This document shows, piece by piece, positions 10,813 through 22,317 of a stretch of 64,000 nucleotides of DNA. The stretch spans positions 1,360,335 to 1,424,334 of the forward strand of contig CM035350.1 in the NCBI GenBank assembly GCA_020137815.1, read 5' to 3'. A program made the position numbers and the translations under genes. The notes under the pieces were generated by a model. The model searched no databases. It had not been told where the DNA came from and saw nothing but the letters and a program-made list of their open reading frames with translations. Numbering within the stretch: the first letter of the stretch is position 1; every line of letters starts with the position of its first letter. The stretch comes from Hormiphora californensis. Lineage: Eukaryota > Ctenophora > Tentaculata > Cydippida > Pleurobrachiidae.

Positions 10813-12675
10813 TTAAAAATTCAATGATTCATCAATGGTAGAGCTTCCCAGACGGGGTTTTTTAACAAAAGACACAGTTAGTTTGGAAGGTACTCTATCA
10901 ATTTCCAGCAGACAGAGAGTGTTTGGTTTGTTTTGGTTGAAGTAGACCCCAGGAGCGTATAGGGTGACTTGAGGGCCGGCTTCTGGCCAATACCGACCTA
11001 GATTGAACCCGTTCAGAATTACAAAGCCATGACCCCAGCCGCTGGGGTCAAAGAAAGTGTCCAGGAATTTCGTAGGACCTTGAAACTGTCCACAAAACAA
11101 GGCCGGCAGTAGAGTTTGGAGCTGGTCTTCAGATTTATTTTGAGAAAATATCTCCTTACCATTTGGGTCAAGCACCCAAACATAGGCATATTGCACGGGC
11201 TGTCCATTTACCAGGATCTTCTGAGTGATTCCCTTGTAGTCAGATCCCATGTATCGGCCATGATTTACCCTTCCCAGACTCTCCACCAGCACCCTAATCT
11301 CAGCGGCTGGCCGGCTGCCAAGATCGATCGTACCGTTAGCCTGGTTCCTTCTATCAATAGTGCCCACAGGGTAGCCATCCAGGAAGATGGTTGCCCGGTC
11401 GTGTACGTTGTACAGGGAGATGTTGTGTAGAACCACCTCAGACATTTTAGGTAGTACATACCAAATAAACCCACCAGACACGCCAAACAGTTCCATAGTC
11501 ACTGGGAGGTTGATGGGGCCCTTTTTATCCCCCATCTCCCACAAACTACCAACCCTCTCCAGTCCAACCCCTGATTTCCCCCACTTTACTGAGTGAGGGG
11601 GCACTGGTCCGGGCGGTAGGGTCCTGTACTTTTGGATGACCTTTCTAATGGCCCAATATTTAGGAGTTGTGTCCCCGGCCTCTGTAAGAACTGCGTCGTA
11701 GTCGTATGAAGTGACGTAACTAAAATAGTCGAAACTATCATGGTCCATGGCACCGTTAGTGTGGCCAAAGTTGGTACCTCCCTCAAACATATACAAGTTT
11801 ACACTGGCATTGAGAGCTAACATTTCGTCAAGGCGGGAAGCAACTGCCGATGCACTGACATTGGCGTGTTTTTCATCTCCCCACTGATCAAACCAGCCAG
11901 TCCAGAATTCTGCATTGATGAGGGGTCCGTGGGGCTGGTACTTTCGTAGCATCTCGAATTGGTGGTGGGGAATCTTATCTGGACCAAAGTCTAGCGCCTT
12001 CAGCATCCCTGGCAAATTGCCACATTCCAGTCTAACCACGTTTTTGTTGTCCAGAGTGTAGTAAATGACATCTGGTCCTAGGTACTTCTGGTTTTCGTCC
12101 AACAAGAACTGTAGGTATTTCTTGTCACAGTTTCCTATTCCGGATATTCCATATTCGTTCTCGATTTGAACGGCGATGATGGGGCCTCCATTACGATAGA
12201 GAAAGGGTTCCACCATGGGTAGAAGGACGCTAAACCATTTGGTGATGGCATCCACATAAGGCTTGTTGTAAACTCTGAACTCAATGTTGGGCTTGTTAAG
12301 AAGCCAATAGGGAAGCCCTCCAAACTCCCACTCTGCACAGATGTACGGACCGGGTCGTAGGACCACGTTAAAACCCATCTGGTGAGCGAGGGTGAGGTAA
12401 CTGACAAGGTCAGCCCCGCCCTCAAAGTTGTAGACGTCTTCCTGGGGCTGGTGAACGTTCCACGCCACATACGTCTGGAGGGTGTCCAGACCAGCCAGTC
12501 TCATCTTGTTGAGTCTGTCAGCCCAATACTGAGGTGGAACTCTAAAGTAGTGCATTCCTCCCGAGATGTATCTGTAGGGTTGACCGTCCTTCAGGAATCT
12601 ATCATTCTCCCAGTCCACCGTTATGTTACCCCCACTCACAGAGCCCACCAGCATCGCCAACAGGAGTAAAATCAT
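10813..12675 (-). CDS. GLB1: Acid beta-galactosidase, GH35, intronless
   Basis: Single 620-aa open frame. It hydrolyses terminal beta-galactosides, in animals mainly in the lysosome. A signal peptide (MILLLLAMLVGSVSGG) precedes the GH35 catalytic barrel. Conserved signatures include GGMHYFRVPPQYW, RPGPYICAEWEFGGLP and both catalytic glutamates: the acid/base in AVQIENEYG (E174) and the nucleophile in [13 protein letters not shown] (E256). The galactose-binding-like C-terminal part is present (GRYWPEAGPQVTLYAPG). Length is close to the animal family (~650-680 aa). Lack of introns is notable beside intron-rich neighbours and suggests origin by retroposition or very early intron loss. A broken tandem copy lies immediately upstream. 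The first Met of the leader was taken as start. Confidence 0.93.
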   Translation of the reverse strand: MILLLLAMLVGSVSGGNITVDWENDRFLKDGQPYRYISGGMHYFRVPPQYWADRLNKMRLAGLDTLQTYVAWNVHQPQEDVYNFEGGADLVSYLTLAHQMGFNVVLRPGPYICAEWEFGGLPYWLLNKPNIEFRVYNKPYVDAITKWFSVLLPMVEPFLYRNGGPIIAVQIENEYGISGIGNCDKKYLQFLLDENQKYLGPDVIYYTLDNKNVVRLECGNLPGMLKALDFGPDKIPHHQFEMLRKYQPHGPLINAEFWTGWFDQWGDEKHANVSASAVASRLDEMLALNASVNLYMFEGGTNFGHTNGAMDHDSFDYFSYVTSYDYDAVLTEAGDTTPKYWAIRKVIQKYRTLPPGPVPPHSVKWGKSGVGLERVGSLWEMGDKKGPINLPVTMELFGVSGGFIWYVLPKMSEVVLHNISLYNVHDRATIFLDGYPVGTIDRRNQANGTIDLGSRPAAEIRVLVESLGRVNHGRYMGSDYKGITQKILVNGQPVQYAYVWVLDPNGKEIFSQNKSEDQLQTLLPALFCGQFQGPTKFLDTFFDPSGWGHGFVILNGFNLGRYWPEAGPQVTLYAPGVYFNQNKPNTLCLLEIDRVPSKLTVSFVKKPRLGSSTIDESLNF

Positions 12676-12818
12676 TGCAACTTGTGTAACTACAGTAGGG
12701 TGTTAGATTTAACTGAGATTAAATAATGGCCAAACTTCATGCAGGGACAATTCACATGCTCGCCTAAAAGTTAAAATAGGGAACCTCGAATGACAAACGC
12801 CAAAAATGTAACCATTTT

Positions 12819-14691
12819 CTAAAAGTCAAAATTGTTCACTGTGTTTCCCTGGCCTAAATTGGACTTCCCTACAAAAGACACAGTTAGTTTAGAAGGTACT
12901 CTATCAATTTCCAGCAGACAGAGAGTGTTTGGATTGTTTTGGTATAAGTAGACTCCAGGAGCGTATAGGGTGACTTGAGGGCCGGCTTCTGGCCAATACC
13001 GACCTAGATTAAACCCATTCAGAATAACGAAGCCATGACCCCAGCCGCTAGGGTCAAAGAAAGTGTCCATGGATTTCGTAGGACCTTTAAACTGTCCACA
13101 AAACAAGGCCGGTACTATTACAGGGGGCTGTTTTTCAAACTTATTTTGAGAAAACCTCTCCTTTCTAGTTGGGTCAAGCACCCATACCTGGGCATAGTGA
13201 ATGCGCTGACCATTCACCAGGATCTTCTGAGTGATTCCCTTGTAGTCGGATCCCATGTATCGACCATGATTTACCCTCCCCAGACTCTCCACCAGCACCC
13301 TAATCTCAGCAGCTGGCCCGCTGCCAAGATCGATCGTACCATTAGCCTGGTTCCTTCTATCAATAGTGCCCACAGGGTATCCATCCAGGAAGATGGTTGC
13401 CCGGTCGTGTACGTCATACAGGGAGATGTTGTGTATGGGCATCCCAGTCCATGGTATAACATACCAAATAAACCCACCAGACACCCCTAACGGTTCCATA
13501 GTCACTGGGAGGCTCATGTAGCCCTGTTATCCCCCATCTCCCACAAACTACCAACCCTCTCCAGTTTAACCCCTGATTTCCCCCACTTTACTGAGTGAGA
13601 GGGTACTGGTCCGGGCGGTAGGGTCCTGTACTTTTTGATGACCTTTCTAATGGCCCAATATTTAAGGAGTCGTGTCCCCGGCCTCTGTAAGAACTGCATC
13701 GTAGTCGTATGAAGTGACCCTAGTAGTTGTAAACATAGCCATCTTTACTCATGGCACCGTTAGTGTGACCAAAGTTGGTACCTCCCTCAAACATATACAA
13801 GTTTACACTGGCATTGAGAGCTAACATTTCGTCAAGGCGGGACGCCACGGCCGATGCACTGACATTGGCGTGTTTTTCATCTCCCCATTTGTCAAACCAG
13901 CCAGTCCAGAACTCGGCATTGATGAGGGGTCCGTGGGGCTGGTACTTTCGTAGCATCTGGAATTGGTAGTAGGGGAATCTTATCCGGACCAAAGTCTAGC
14001 GCCTTCAGCATCCCTGGCAAAGTTGCCACATTCCAGTCTAACCACGTTTTTATTGTCCAGGGTGTAGTAAATGACATCTGGTCCTAGGTATTTCTGGTTT
14101 TCGTCCAACAAGAACTGCAGGTATTTCTTGTCACAGACATCAGTCCCAAACCCGGCGTACTTCGTTCTCGATTTGAACGGCGATGATAGGGCCTCCATTA
14201 CGATAGAGAAAGGGTTCCACCATGGGTAGAAGGACGCTAAACCATTTGGTGATGGCATCCACATAAGGCTTGTTGTAAACTCTGAACTCAATGTTGGGCT
14301 TGTTAAGAAGCCAATAGGGAAGCCCTCCAAACTCCCACTCTGCACAGATGTACGGACCCGGTCGTAGGACCACGTTAAAACCCATCTGGTGAGCGAGGGT
14401 GAGATAACTGACAAGGTCAGCCCCGCCCTCAAAGTTGTAGACGCCTTCCTGGGGCTGGTGAACGTTCCACGCCACATACGTCTGGAGAGTGTCCATACCA
14501 GCCAGTCTCATCTTGTTGAGTCTGTCAGCCCAATACTGGGGTGGAACTCTAAAGTAGTGCATTCCTCCCGAGATGTATCTGTAGGGTTGACCGTCCTTCA
14601 GGAATCTATCATTCTCCCAGTCCACCGTTATGTTACCCCCACTCACAAAGCCCGCCAGCAAGAGAAGAAAGGTAAGGCCTAGTCGTGACAT
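12819..14691 (-). pseudogene. Second tandem beta-galactosidase copy, multiply frameshifted
   Basis: Highly similar along its length to the copy at 10813-12675 and also intronless. It starts at ATG 14691 with its own signal peptide (MSRLGLTFLLLLAGFVSGG). The frame breaks just after IENE (near 14160), again in the segment 14000-13980, after GAMSKDGY (near 13735), near 13665 and near 13515, then runs open to the stop at 12819. Both catalytic glutamate regions are recognisable. Several independent indels argue for a pseudogene, although residual assembly errors could contribute. Head-to-tail orientation indicates tandem duplication. Confidence 0.8.
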
Positions 14692-14848
14692 GGCTGCATG
14701 AAATAGACAAATGAGTAGAATAGGGAAGGGAACGTGTGGTGGTATCGCAGAAAAACAGGGCAATGTACAAAGGGAAGATGAATGGAGGCAAATCAGAGAA
14801 TACACTACGCTGAACAAACAGAAGCAAACAGAAGCTGCACTGCCAGAC

Positions 14849-14852
<4 letters not shown>

Positions 14853-14921
<69 letters not shown>
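14853..14921. repeat. (GA)n microsatellite upstream of beta-galactosidase copy 2
   Basis: About 34 uninterrupted GA units, some 165 bp upstream of the copy 2 start codon. GA tracts are common near promoters, but no regulatory role can be shown here. Confidence 0.9.
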
Positions 14922-14924
<3 letters not shown>

Positions 14925-15334
14925 AGCGATACAATTACATGGAGTTGTAGCGCTATCTGCACGAGTTGTAACTCAATTTACCCCTCCCCTCACCTGATAC
15001 CTGTATTCTGATGGACCCTATTGGCTAGCAAGCATGTCTCGTGACCCTGCCATGCCTGCTTGGACCCTTATCAACAATGAACAACTTGGTCACCAAGGCA
15101 TTTTATCGAAGCAGGTTTCAAATTACACACACCTCTCCCCTCCCCTCCATCAGTCCTGTAGCCAAAACCGAATAACTTTTGTGAACAAATCGACAGGTTT
15201 CTAAGACATCTTTAAAAAACAAACAAACAAAATAAAACGCTCTTGGTTTATTAATTTGCAATGTGTGTGTCATGGTACATTATACAATCGTATACAAGTG
15301 TCTCTCTGTGTGTCTCTCTCGATCCATGGATCTC
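14922..15334. other. Intergenic, no gene seen
   Basis: No exon-like frame. It would hold the 5' flank of the beta-galactosidase copy and the 3' flank of the next gene; a possible 3' UTR of the latter occupies the right half. Confidence 0.45.
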
Positions 15335-15977
15335 CTACTCTTCAGCAGGCACAGTCCACTTCCAGGTGGATCCCTTTTCAGGCTCTGTCTCCCCTGCACT
15401 TCCTGAGGGATGGATAGAATACATGAACCGGTCATAACATAATGTTTAATTTTAACTTCAATGGATAATCCAGGAATTAAATTTCATAGCACGGTATAGT
15501 AACCATGGTAACAGATGTACGCACTAAACTTACTCTGCATGTACTCTTGGAAGGATAGAGGGTGTTCTCCCCGAGATCTTCGGAATGCCTGCCTTCGGAA
15601 CTTGAACACCTGCCTAGGTTCCATCACCTCATTTTCATCATCCTCACTTGTTTCTGGGGAGGATAAGACGATATTATACACCTTGCATATAATACTGGGG
15701 GAGGGGATACATGACTATCGGCTGAAGGGTCAAGAGAAGGAGTTATGGTAGCTTTAGACATTTGGAAAATAGTTTGAAGCGATAGGGTTAGGTATGGAAT
15801 TAGAAGGGCCAATGGAAAGTTAAACAAATCTTGCCAACTCGAATCTATGAAGCTACTGATCACATCACATCACGGTTAGGATTTGGCATTGTATGAGTCC
15901 ATGTCGTTCTTACCAATACTGCAGAGGACGGTAGAGATGATAAGCAACAGGACGGTGGCATGTCTGCAGGTAGTCAT
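15335..15977 (-). CDS. Small secreted basic peptide precursor, 3 exons, 83 aa
   Basis: Exons 15977-15914, 15653-15534 and 15402-15335, all GT-AG with phase-1 introns, closing to TAG. The first exon encodes a signal peptide (MTTCRHATVLLLIISTVLCS). The second encodes an acidic stretch (TSEDDENE) and then an Arg-rich stretch (FKFRRQAFRRSRGEH). The third ends in an acidic/Trp-containing tail (KGSTWKWTVPAEE). No cysteines follow the leader. The acidic pro-part before a dibasic, cationic segment resembles precursors of peptide hormones or antimicrobial peptides, but no family was recognised. Confidence 0.55.
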
Positions 15978-17329
15978 CTGTACTGAAACTAAAAACACAC
16001 CAACACTACCCTTTCTTAAGTAGCTGTGAGGATCGAGCTAGACCTGACGTGTGATTGGGTAATAGCACGTGATTGAGATATCGAGACAAAGGATGCAGCT
16101 CGAGGTGAGCGGTCAGTGCTAGATAGACAGAGCTACAAGATACTACGCAGATAGGTCATATCTCTGTGTGATTGCACAGTTGTTCACAAAGGATAAACCA
16201 TTATTAGAAAATGACACCTCCCTACTGCAGTTCTCACCCCCGATATAGGTGATTGAAGATCATCTGCTGTAATTATAGTAAGGGAGAGAACGTACCTTTA
16301 TCCCATTAGTCATTACCATACAAATATATGTGCTGTTGCGAAAGCCCCTTCTCATCTCATAGATCATCTGTTTTAATCTCCCCCATCCATAAGATAGGAG
16401 ATTAAAGCTGGAGAACACAGCTGTCATTTGCAATCAGTATATACGTACCAGTGATGAATCCTGGTAGCGACCAGTTAATCAAACCGTGTCTGCAATATTC
16501 ATATCGAGATTATTGCTCACACCATTTGATAATCCCCCCCCAAGCAAGATTAAGAACTCTACTATTTTTAATCCAGCTCACATGCTCAACTGTTCCCCTA
16601 CTCCTAATCGCGGAGCATAGCCACTAATAAAACTGTCGCTAGTGATGGACTTATTTCAAGGACACCGTGTTGTATGAAAACATTAAAATTCAGTCAAATA
16701 ATTTCGGGGATACATTTGAAAACTAAAACTCTTTCCAGGTTTCGTTGTGGTGAATCTTTAGATAGTATCGGACTACTAACTAGTTCGGTAAGTACCCATG
16801 TCTCACATCTCAGCTCTGTCCCTGTCTCTGAGTCTGTCTTTGTCTCTGTCTTTGTCTCTGAGTCTGAGTCTGTCTTTGTTTCTGTCTCTGTCTGTGAGTC
16901 TGAGTGTATGTGAGTCTGTCTCTGTTTCTGTATCTGTCTCTGAGTCTGTCTCTGAGTCTGTCCCTGTATTTGTCTCTGTCTCTGAGTCTGTCTCTGTCTT
17001 TGTCTCGGCAGTCTCTCTGTCTCTGTCTCTGAGTCTGTCCCTGTCTTTGTCTCTGAGTCCGAGTCTGTCTTTGTTTCTGTCTCTGTATGTGAGTCTGTAT
17101 GTGAGTCTGTCTCTGAGTCTGTCCCTATTTCTGCATCTGTCTCTGTGTCTGTCTCTGAATTTCTGTCGCTGTCGCTGTCTCTGTCTGTCAATGCAATTGC
17201 AAGTCTAGTGTCGCTGTCTCACTCTCAGTCTCACATACACTGACACTGCACAATCTAGTATCTGTCATTGTCACTTGTCAGTGTTTCTGTCGGTCAGAGG
17301 CAGACATAAAGTTGCCTAGGCCTTAATTC
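15978..17329. other. Intergenic with (TCTGTC)n-type minisatellite
   Basis: No gene seen from 15978 to about 16800; the right part is the minisatellite annotated next. Long open frames across it (Ser/Leu/Val or Thr/Asp/Glu repeats) are by-products of the repeat. Confidence 0.5.
16812..17195. repeat. TCTGTCTCTGAG-type minisatellite
   Basis: About 380 bp of imperfect 6-bp units (TCTCTG, TCTGTC, TCTGAG). All three frames on each strand are open over long distances because the unit lacks stop codons. Confidence 0.9.
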
Positions 17330-17796
17330 AACAGGGTGTGAAAAAACGCCAAAGTGAGGGGCTTGAATGTTGAGAGTCCCGAACGTAGCGCGCTGTGTTT
17401 AGATGTTTTCACTGCGTTAAACATATGCGCGGAAAGTACCCGCGCGCCTTACCTGAATTATAAAATTTTGAGTTTTCAAATTTGCCAAATCTTTCAAAAC
17501 TTCAAATTTTCAAAAAACGACTTTCTAAAAGTTCATTGTTTTGGTTTCTCTCTCGTCTCTTCTCGTTTTTCTGTCTTTTTGTTTGGGCACGCGTGGCTTA
17601 AACATAGTCACGTGCCCCGTTGCCTGAGGACCGAGGAGGATCCCTGGTGACCCTTGTCACCAGATGCTCATCACACTTTCCCGATGTTTCAAACTTTTCA
17701 ACACTACTTTAAACAAATTAATTTGAGCCAATGGCTCCAATGACCACCCGATAAATCGCGGGAGAAGTAACGAACCCGTGTATCCGCCAAGACAAG

Positions 17797-19320
17797 ATGA
17801 AGAAAGACGAGAAGGAGGGAATCTTCCGAAAGAAGGAGGAACCAGTCCGCAAAGCCGTCATCTCTGAATTGGTAACAAAATCGCTCCCTGCGCACCCGCT
17901 CGCTAAAGAAGTTTTCGAGAGCTACCAACATTTCGTGGGCATTACCGAGAACCTCCTTCAATTCAAAAAGTTGGGGTTGAATGAAATTCTTTCTGCTGCG
18001 AACTTCTTGGGACTGATTGCTGACAGCGGTGAACCTGGGGGGAAGAAACGGCCGTACAAGAACCGCGAAACGCTGAGCCACAGGATCATCAAGAAAATTG
18101 AGAGCCTATTCCCGAGCGTGTGCGCCGAATGCAACTCGTCATATAAACCAATTATTGGCGATACACCTGTCATTTCCTGTTGGACGTGCTACCGACCATC
18201 TCACGACTGTTCAGGCATGCTGGAGATTGCCGAAGATTTTGGAAAGCTGAAGAACAAATCCAATTTCAAATGGCTCTGCATGGACTGTAAAGAGATGACG
18301 AGCCTGTCCCTGAAGAAAATGCTCACACTTTTCGACATCGGCTCTTACAAAACTCTTGCGGAGACAGAAAACCCCCTGTCTGGCAATGATGATGCTTTCC
18401 ATGACTCTGTGGAAGGTTTTGAGGAAAACAATGAAGGAGTAGACATCTCTGCAAAAGAGCTATCAAATATGTCCCACTATCTGTCTCAAGTTGAGGAAAA
18501 GAAGGAGAAGGACACGCCTGACGACCCTGACAATGCCAAAGCGAAGATTCTCTGCAGGTACTTCCGGAGGGGGAATTGCCGGCACGGTACTGAAGGAACT
18601 ACTCTTGTGGAAGGAAAAGTATGCCCCTTTTTACACTCCCCACCCACTGAGAAACAGGCTCAATCCCAAGGGAATGACACAAGAGGAAATGGTGCAACCC
18701 AAGCCCTAGGTGACGAGTGTGAGACATTTGTAAATTACGGCAGATGCAAGCACGGAATGAGTGGGAAAATAAAGAAAAACGGAAAAATCTGTGAAGGACG
18801 ACACCCCAAGATATGCAAGAAACTGCGATCAGGTGGATTTGGAAAAAACGGGTGTACCAAGGGATCGAAGTGTGAGTACCTCCACCCTAAAGTATGTAGG
18901 GGATCTGCCTCAAAAGAAAAGGCATGTGCTGACCCTGTGTCCTGCAAGTTCTTCCATATTTCAGGAACACGTATTTCCCACCCAAACGTACAGCAAACAC
19001 AACCCAAACCGGCTGTAAAACCTGGAGCCGCCAATTATGCAGCGGTACTGGACCAAAAAGCAGAACCAGTAACAACTGCAACTCCTGTGACAATGGATTT
19101 TCTCCAGGACCTGATCAGAGAGATGAAGGAGGGATTCTCTGCTCAGGCCCAACAAATCCAGTTTCTGACACGGTCCGTGCATTCTCGAGAAACAGGCTCT
19201 CCAATAAAGCCCCTGTTCGGAGATCTTCCAGCACCCAGCCAGGAACATCCAATCCTGGGATTCGGAGCTACCCATCCGACATATCAACCGTATCACCTCT
19301 CTCAAAGGTTTACCTACTAA
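17797..19320 (+). CDS. LINE ORF1: PHD-like and CCCH zinc-finger protein
   Basis: Intact 507-aa frame. Residues ~108-170 form a PHD-like cluster (CAEC, CWTC, His/Cys, WLCMDC). From about residue 249 there are CCCH-type fingers (CRYFRRGNCRHG...CPFLH; CETFVNYGRCKHG...CEGRH; CTKGSKCEYLH). A short amphipathic stretch near the C-terminus (MDFLQDLIREMKEGFSAQ) may self-associate. ORF1 proteins of CR1/L2-like LINEs bind element RNA as nucleic-acid chaperones; PHD and Cys/His fingers are known in that group. ORF2 overlaps the end of this frame in the -1 register. Confidence 0.82.
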   Translation: MKKDEKEGIFRKKEEPVRKAVISELVTKSLPAHPLAKEVFESYQHFVGITENLLQFKKLGLNEILSAANFLGLIADSGEPGGKKRPYKNRETLSHRIIKKIESLFPSVCAECNSSYKPIIGDTPVISCWTCYRPSHDCSGMLEIAEDFGKLKNKSNFKWLCMDCKEMTSLSLKKMLTLFDIGSYKTLAETENPLSGNDDAFHDSVEGFEENNEGVDISAKELSNMSHYLSQVEEKKEKDTPDDPDNAKAKILCRYFRRGNCRHGTEGTTLVEGKVCPFLHSPPTEKQAQSQGNDTRGNGATQALGDECETFVNYGRCKHGMSGKIKKNGKICEGRHPKICKKLRSGGFGKNGCTKGSKCEYLHPKVCRGSASKEKACADPVSCKFFHISGTRISHPNVQQTQPKPAVKPGAANYAAVLDQKAEPVTTATPVTMDFLQDLIREMKEGFSAQAQQIQFLTRSVHSRETGSPIKPLFGDLPAPSQEHPILGFGATHPTYQPYHLSQRFTY

Positions 19321-19385
19321 ACTGCAGGTCAATTTCACCTGCAGCTGGAGGGGAGACAAAGTGGAAACTCCCCTACATCAAGGAG

Positions 19386-22317
19386 ATGTATCTGTCTCCT
19401 GAAAAGCATGAACCCCCCGTCCTCGCAATGGGCATCACGGAGACATGGCTTAAGAGCTACATCTCAGACGCTCAAGTATCAGTCCCCGGATATGCTGTCC
19501 TAAGATCTGATAGGGATATAAAAATTGGCGGAGGATGTCTTCTGTACGTCAACGAGGAAATCCCTATCACAAAACAACTATCGTGGAGCGACAATCAAAC
19601 AAGCGTAGTGACTGCATTCTCAGAAGAGCATAACCTGCTACTGGGATGCGTCTACCGGCCCCCAGACGCTCATGAATCTTCCTTTGGAGAAGCAATGAGA
19701 AAACTACAAGAGGAGATTGATAGCATCTGCAAGAATGGTGAAGAACCTGAAATAGTGTTACTTGGGGACTTCAACTTACCTCAGATGAACTGGGAAAGTC
19801 TTAACACTAAAGTCGGAGGAGTGAGAGGAAACGGACCATACCAGCAAACCGTGGAGCTGATCAATGAAAACTTTCTGGAACAAGTGGTGAAAACACCGAC
19901 CAGAGGACCAAACATACTGGACATAGTGCTCACTAACACACCTGATTACTTTGTAAATGTGGAGACTACAGAAATTAAGATCTCCGACCACCGGATGGTG
20001 GAGTGTACCCTCGCTCACAACCCCCTCGTGAGCCAAACCATAGAAAAGACAGAAGAGGACCCTTTTCGAAAGTTGAAGTTACATAACGTGGACTACAACC
20101 CTATGAAAACTAAACTATGTGAAATCGATTGGGACAAAGCCTCAGATTACTGCGACCAGGAGGAAGGGACAAATGAACAGTTCCTAGATCTTGTAATCAA
20201 AGTAGTCCTCGAAATTGCGGAGGAAACCCTCCCAGTTAAGAAGATACTGCAGAAGCCGAATAGAAAGATCAAAGAACCCATAAAAAGGAAAGCCAGGAAA
20301 ATCAGGAAAAAGCTCAATCGGGACCCCGGCCCCGACCCCCAAGAGGAAAGAGAGCTTCACGAACAACTGGCGGAACTAAACGACCAAGTGAAAGAGAGGA
20401 TTATTGAAAGCCTAGACCAAGAGGAGGAGAGTGCTGTTGCTACAATCAAAGAAAATCCCAGGTACTTCTTCTCATATGCCAAAAAACTATCCAAAACAGC
20501 ATCAAACATCGCTCCAATTAAAAGAGAAGACGGAACTCTTGCCACTGAGAGTGCAGAGAAAGCACAGTTACTACAGAAGCAGTATGTTCGTGTTTTTAGC
20601 GACCCTGGCAAAGTTGATGCAGAAAACGGCCTCTCCTGGACAATCGATGAACCCAAAAATATTCTGGAAGACTTCGATTTTACCCCCGAAGACATAGAGT
20701 TAGCGATGAAGGAGATAAACCCCTATGGAGCAGCCCCAGAAGGTGACATCCCTGCAAGAATTCTGTATGAATGTCGAGCTCAGCTTGCCTACCCCCTATG
20801 GCTCCTATGGAGGCGATCGATGGATAAAGGGACAATTCCCTCCTTCCTGAAAAACCAACAAATCGTACCAATATTCAAGAAGGGGGACAGGACCAAGGCA
20901 GCAAACTATCGGCCAGTCTCACTGACCTCTAACATAATCAAAACATTTGAAAGAGTCATGAGGAACCAGATTGTTGTCTTCTTTGAGGAAAACAGTGTAT
21001 TTCCAGAATCTCAACACGGATTCCGAAAAAATCGCAGTTGCCTGACTCAACTTATCGAGCACGTCGACACCATACTCAAACAACTCCGAGATGGTAACGA
21101 AGTGGATGTTATATACATTGACTACGCCAAGGCGTTTGATAAGGTTGATACAAACATCCTCATAGCCAAACTCGAACGATATGGACTCCGGGGAAAAGTC
21201 CTGAACTGGATTCCGGTGCTTCTTAACTGACAGATACCAAACTGTCGTAGTGGATGGTGAACGGTCCTCATGGGAAAGGGTGCGAAGCGGAGTCCCTCAA
21301 GGAACCGTGCTTGGTCCACCACTCTTCATCGTCTATGTTGCAGACCTTGTCTCGGCAGTGCAGCACTCCCTACCAAAAACCCTGGCAGATGACACTAAAC
21401 TCATCAAAGCTATAGAAACTGAGGAATCTCAATCGCAACTCCAGAAAGATTTGAGTGAAATAGGACGATGGTCACGAGCAAACAACATGAGCTTAAACGA
21501 GGAAAAATTCGAAGTTCTGCACTACACGCTCAATAAAACACTCTTGCTCAGACAGCTCCCATTTACCTCGGAGCTTGACATCTACTACACCCCAGATGGG
21601 TCTGAGATCGAACCAAAACTCTGTGTACGGGATCTTGGGGTCCAATTGTCCAATGACCTGTCTTGGGATCAGCACATCGGAAACATGACTGCAGACGCCC
21701 GAAGGATAAGTGGATGGGTTCTACGTGCTTTCAAAACAAGACAGCCCAAGACAATGCTCATCCTCTACAAAAGTCTCGTCAGAAGCAAGCTGGAATACTG
21801 CTGCCCACTCTGGGACTCGCCCAAAATCTCTGACATTATAAGTGTTGAAGCAGTGCAGAGAAAGTTCACCAAACGCATTCTTGGAATGAGCGACCTGAGC
21901 TACTGGGATCGCTTGAAAAAACTGAACTTACATTCCATGCAGCGACGTCGGGAACGCTACTCTATCATCATGGTTTGGAAGATGGCGAACGGAAGTGCCC
22001 CTAACAACATTGGGCTGACATTCCACAATAATACAAGACTTGGAAGGAAAGCTGAGGTTCCAACATCCCCCACCACCACACAAGTGTCTGTCGCTACGAA
22101 GTACCATAACTCCTTTGCCTGCAGAGCGGCTCGACTTTGGAATACTCTACCAAGCAACGTGAATACGGCAGAAGACCTAGCCTCATTCAAAGTTCTCCTT
22201 GGTAAATGGCTGAAGAGATTCCCAGACCGTCCCCCGGTGACTGGATATTCTCGACAGAATAATAACTCAATTCTTGACTGGGCACGAATAGCTTCCAGGG
22301 AGGGGGAGGCTCTATGA
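19386..22317 (+). pseudogene. LINE ORF2: APE endonuclease + reverse transcriptase, one frameshift
   Basis: The first part (to 21230) carries an apurinic-like endonuclease (ITETWL, GCVYRPP, LLGDFNLPQM, SDHRMV) and the start of the RT (VIYIDYAKAFDKVD). The second part continues from about 21213 in another frame with GVPQGTVLGPPLF and the catalytic LADDTK, then the C-terminal CSPLW-like region (YCCPLWDS). A single extra base near 21212 explains the break. Coordinates use the first ATG, but the first endonuclease motif (VYLLNCRS) lies upstream in the same frame, overlapping ORF1. No ATG is seen between the upstream TGA at 18930 and 19386, so translation probably depends on -1 frameshifting or reinitiation. 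Type: CR1/L2-like, APE-type. Confidence 0.85.

Noticed and set aside
11586-14477. Additional frames overlapping both beta-galactosidase copies
   Set aside because: Alternative-frame or opposite-strand shadows of the GH35 coding sequence.
16694-17208. Long open frames of 136-165 codons
   Set aside because: They arise from a 6-bp satellite without stop codons; composition is purely repetitive.
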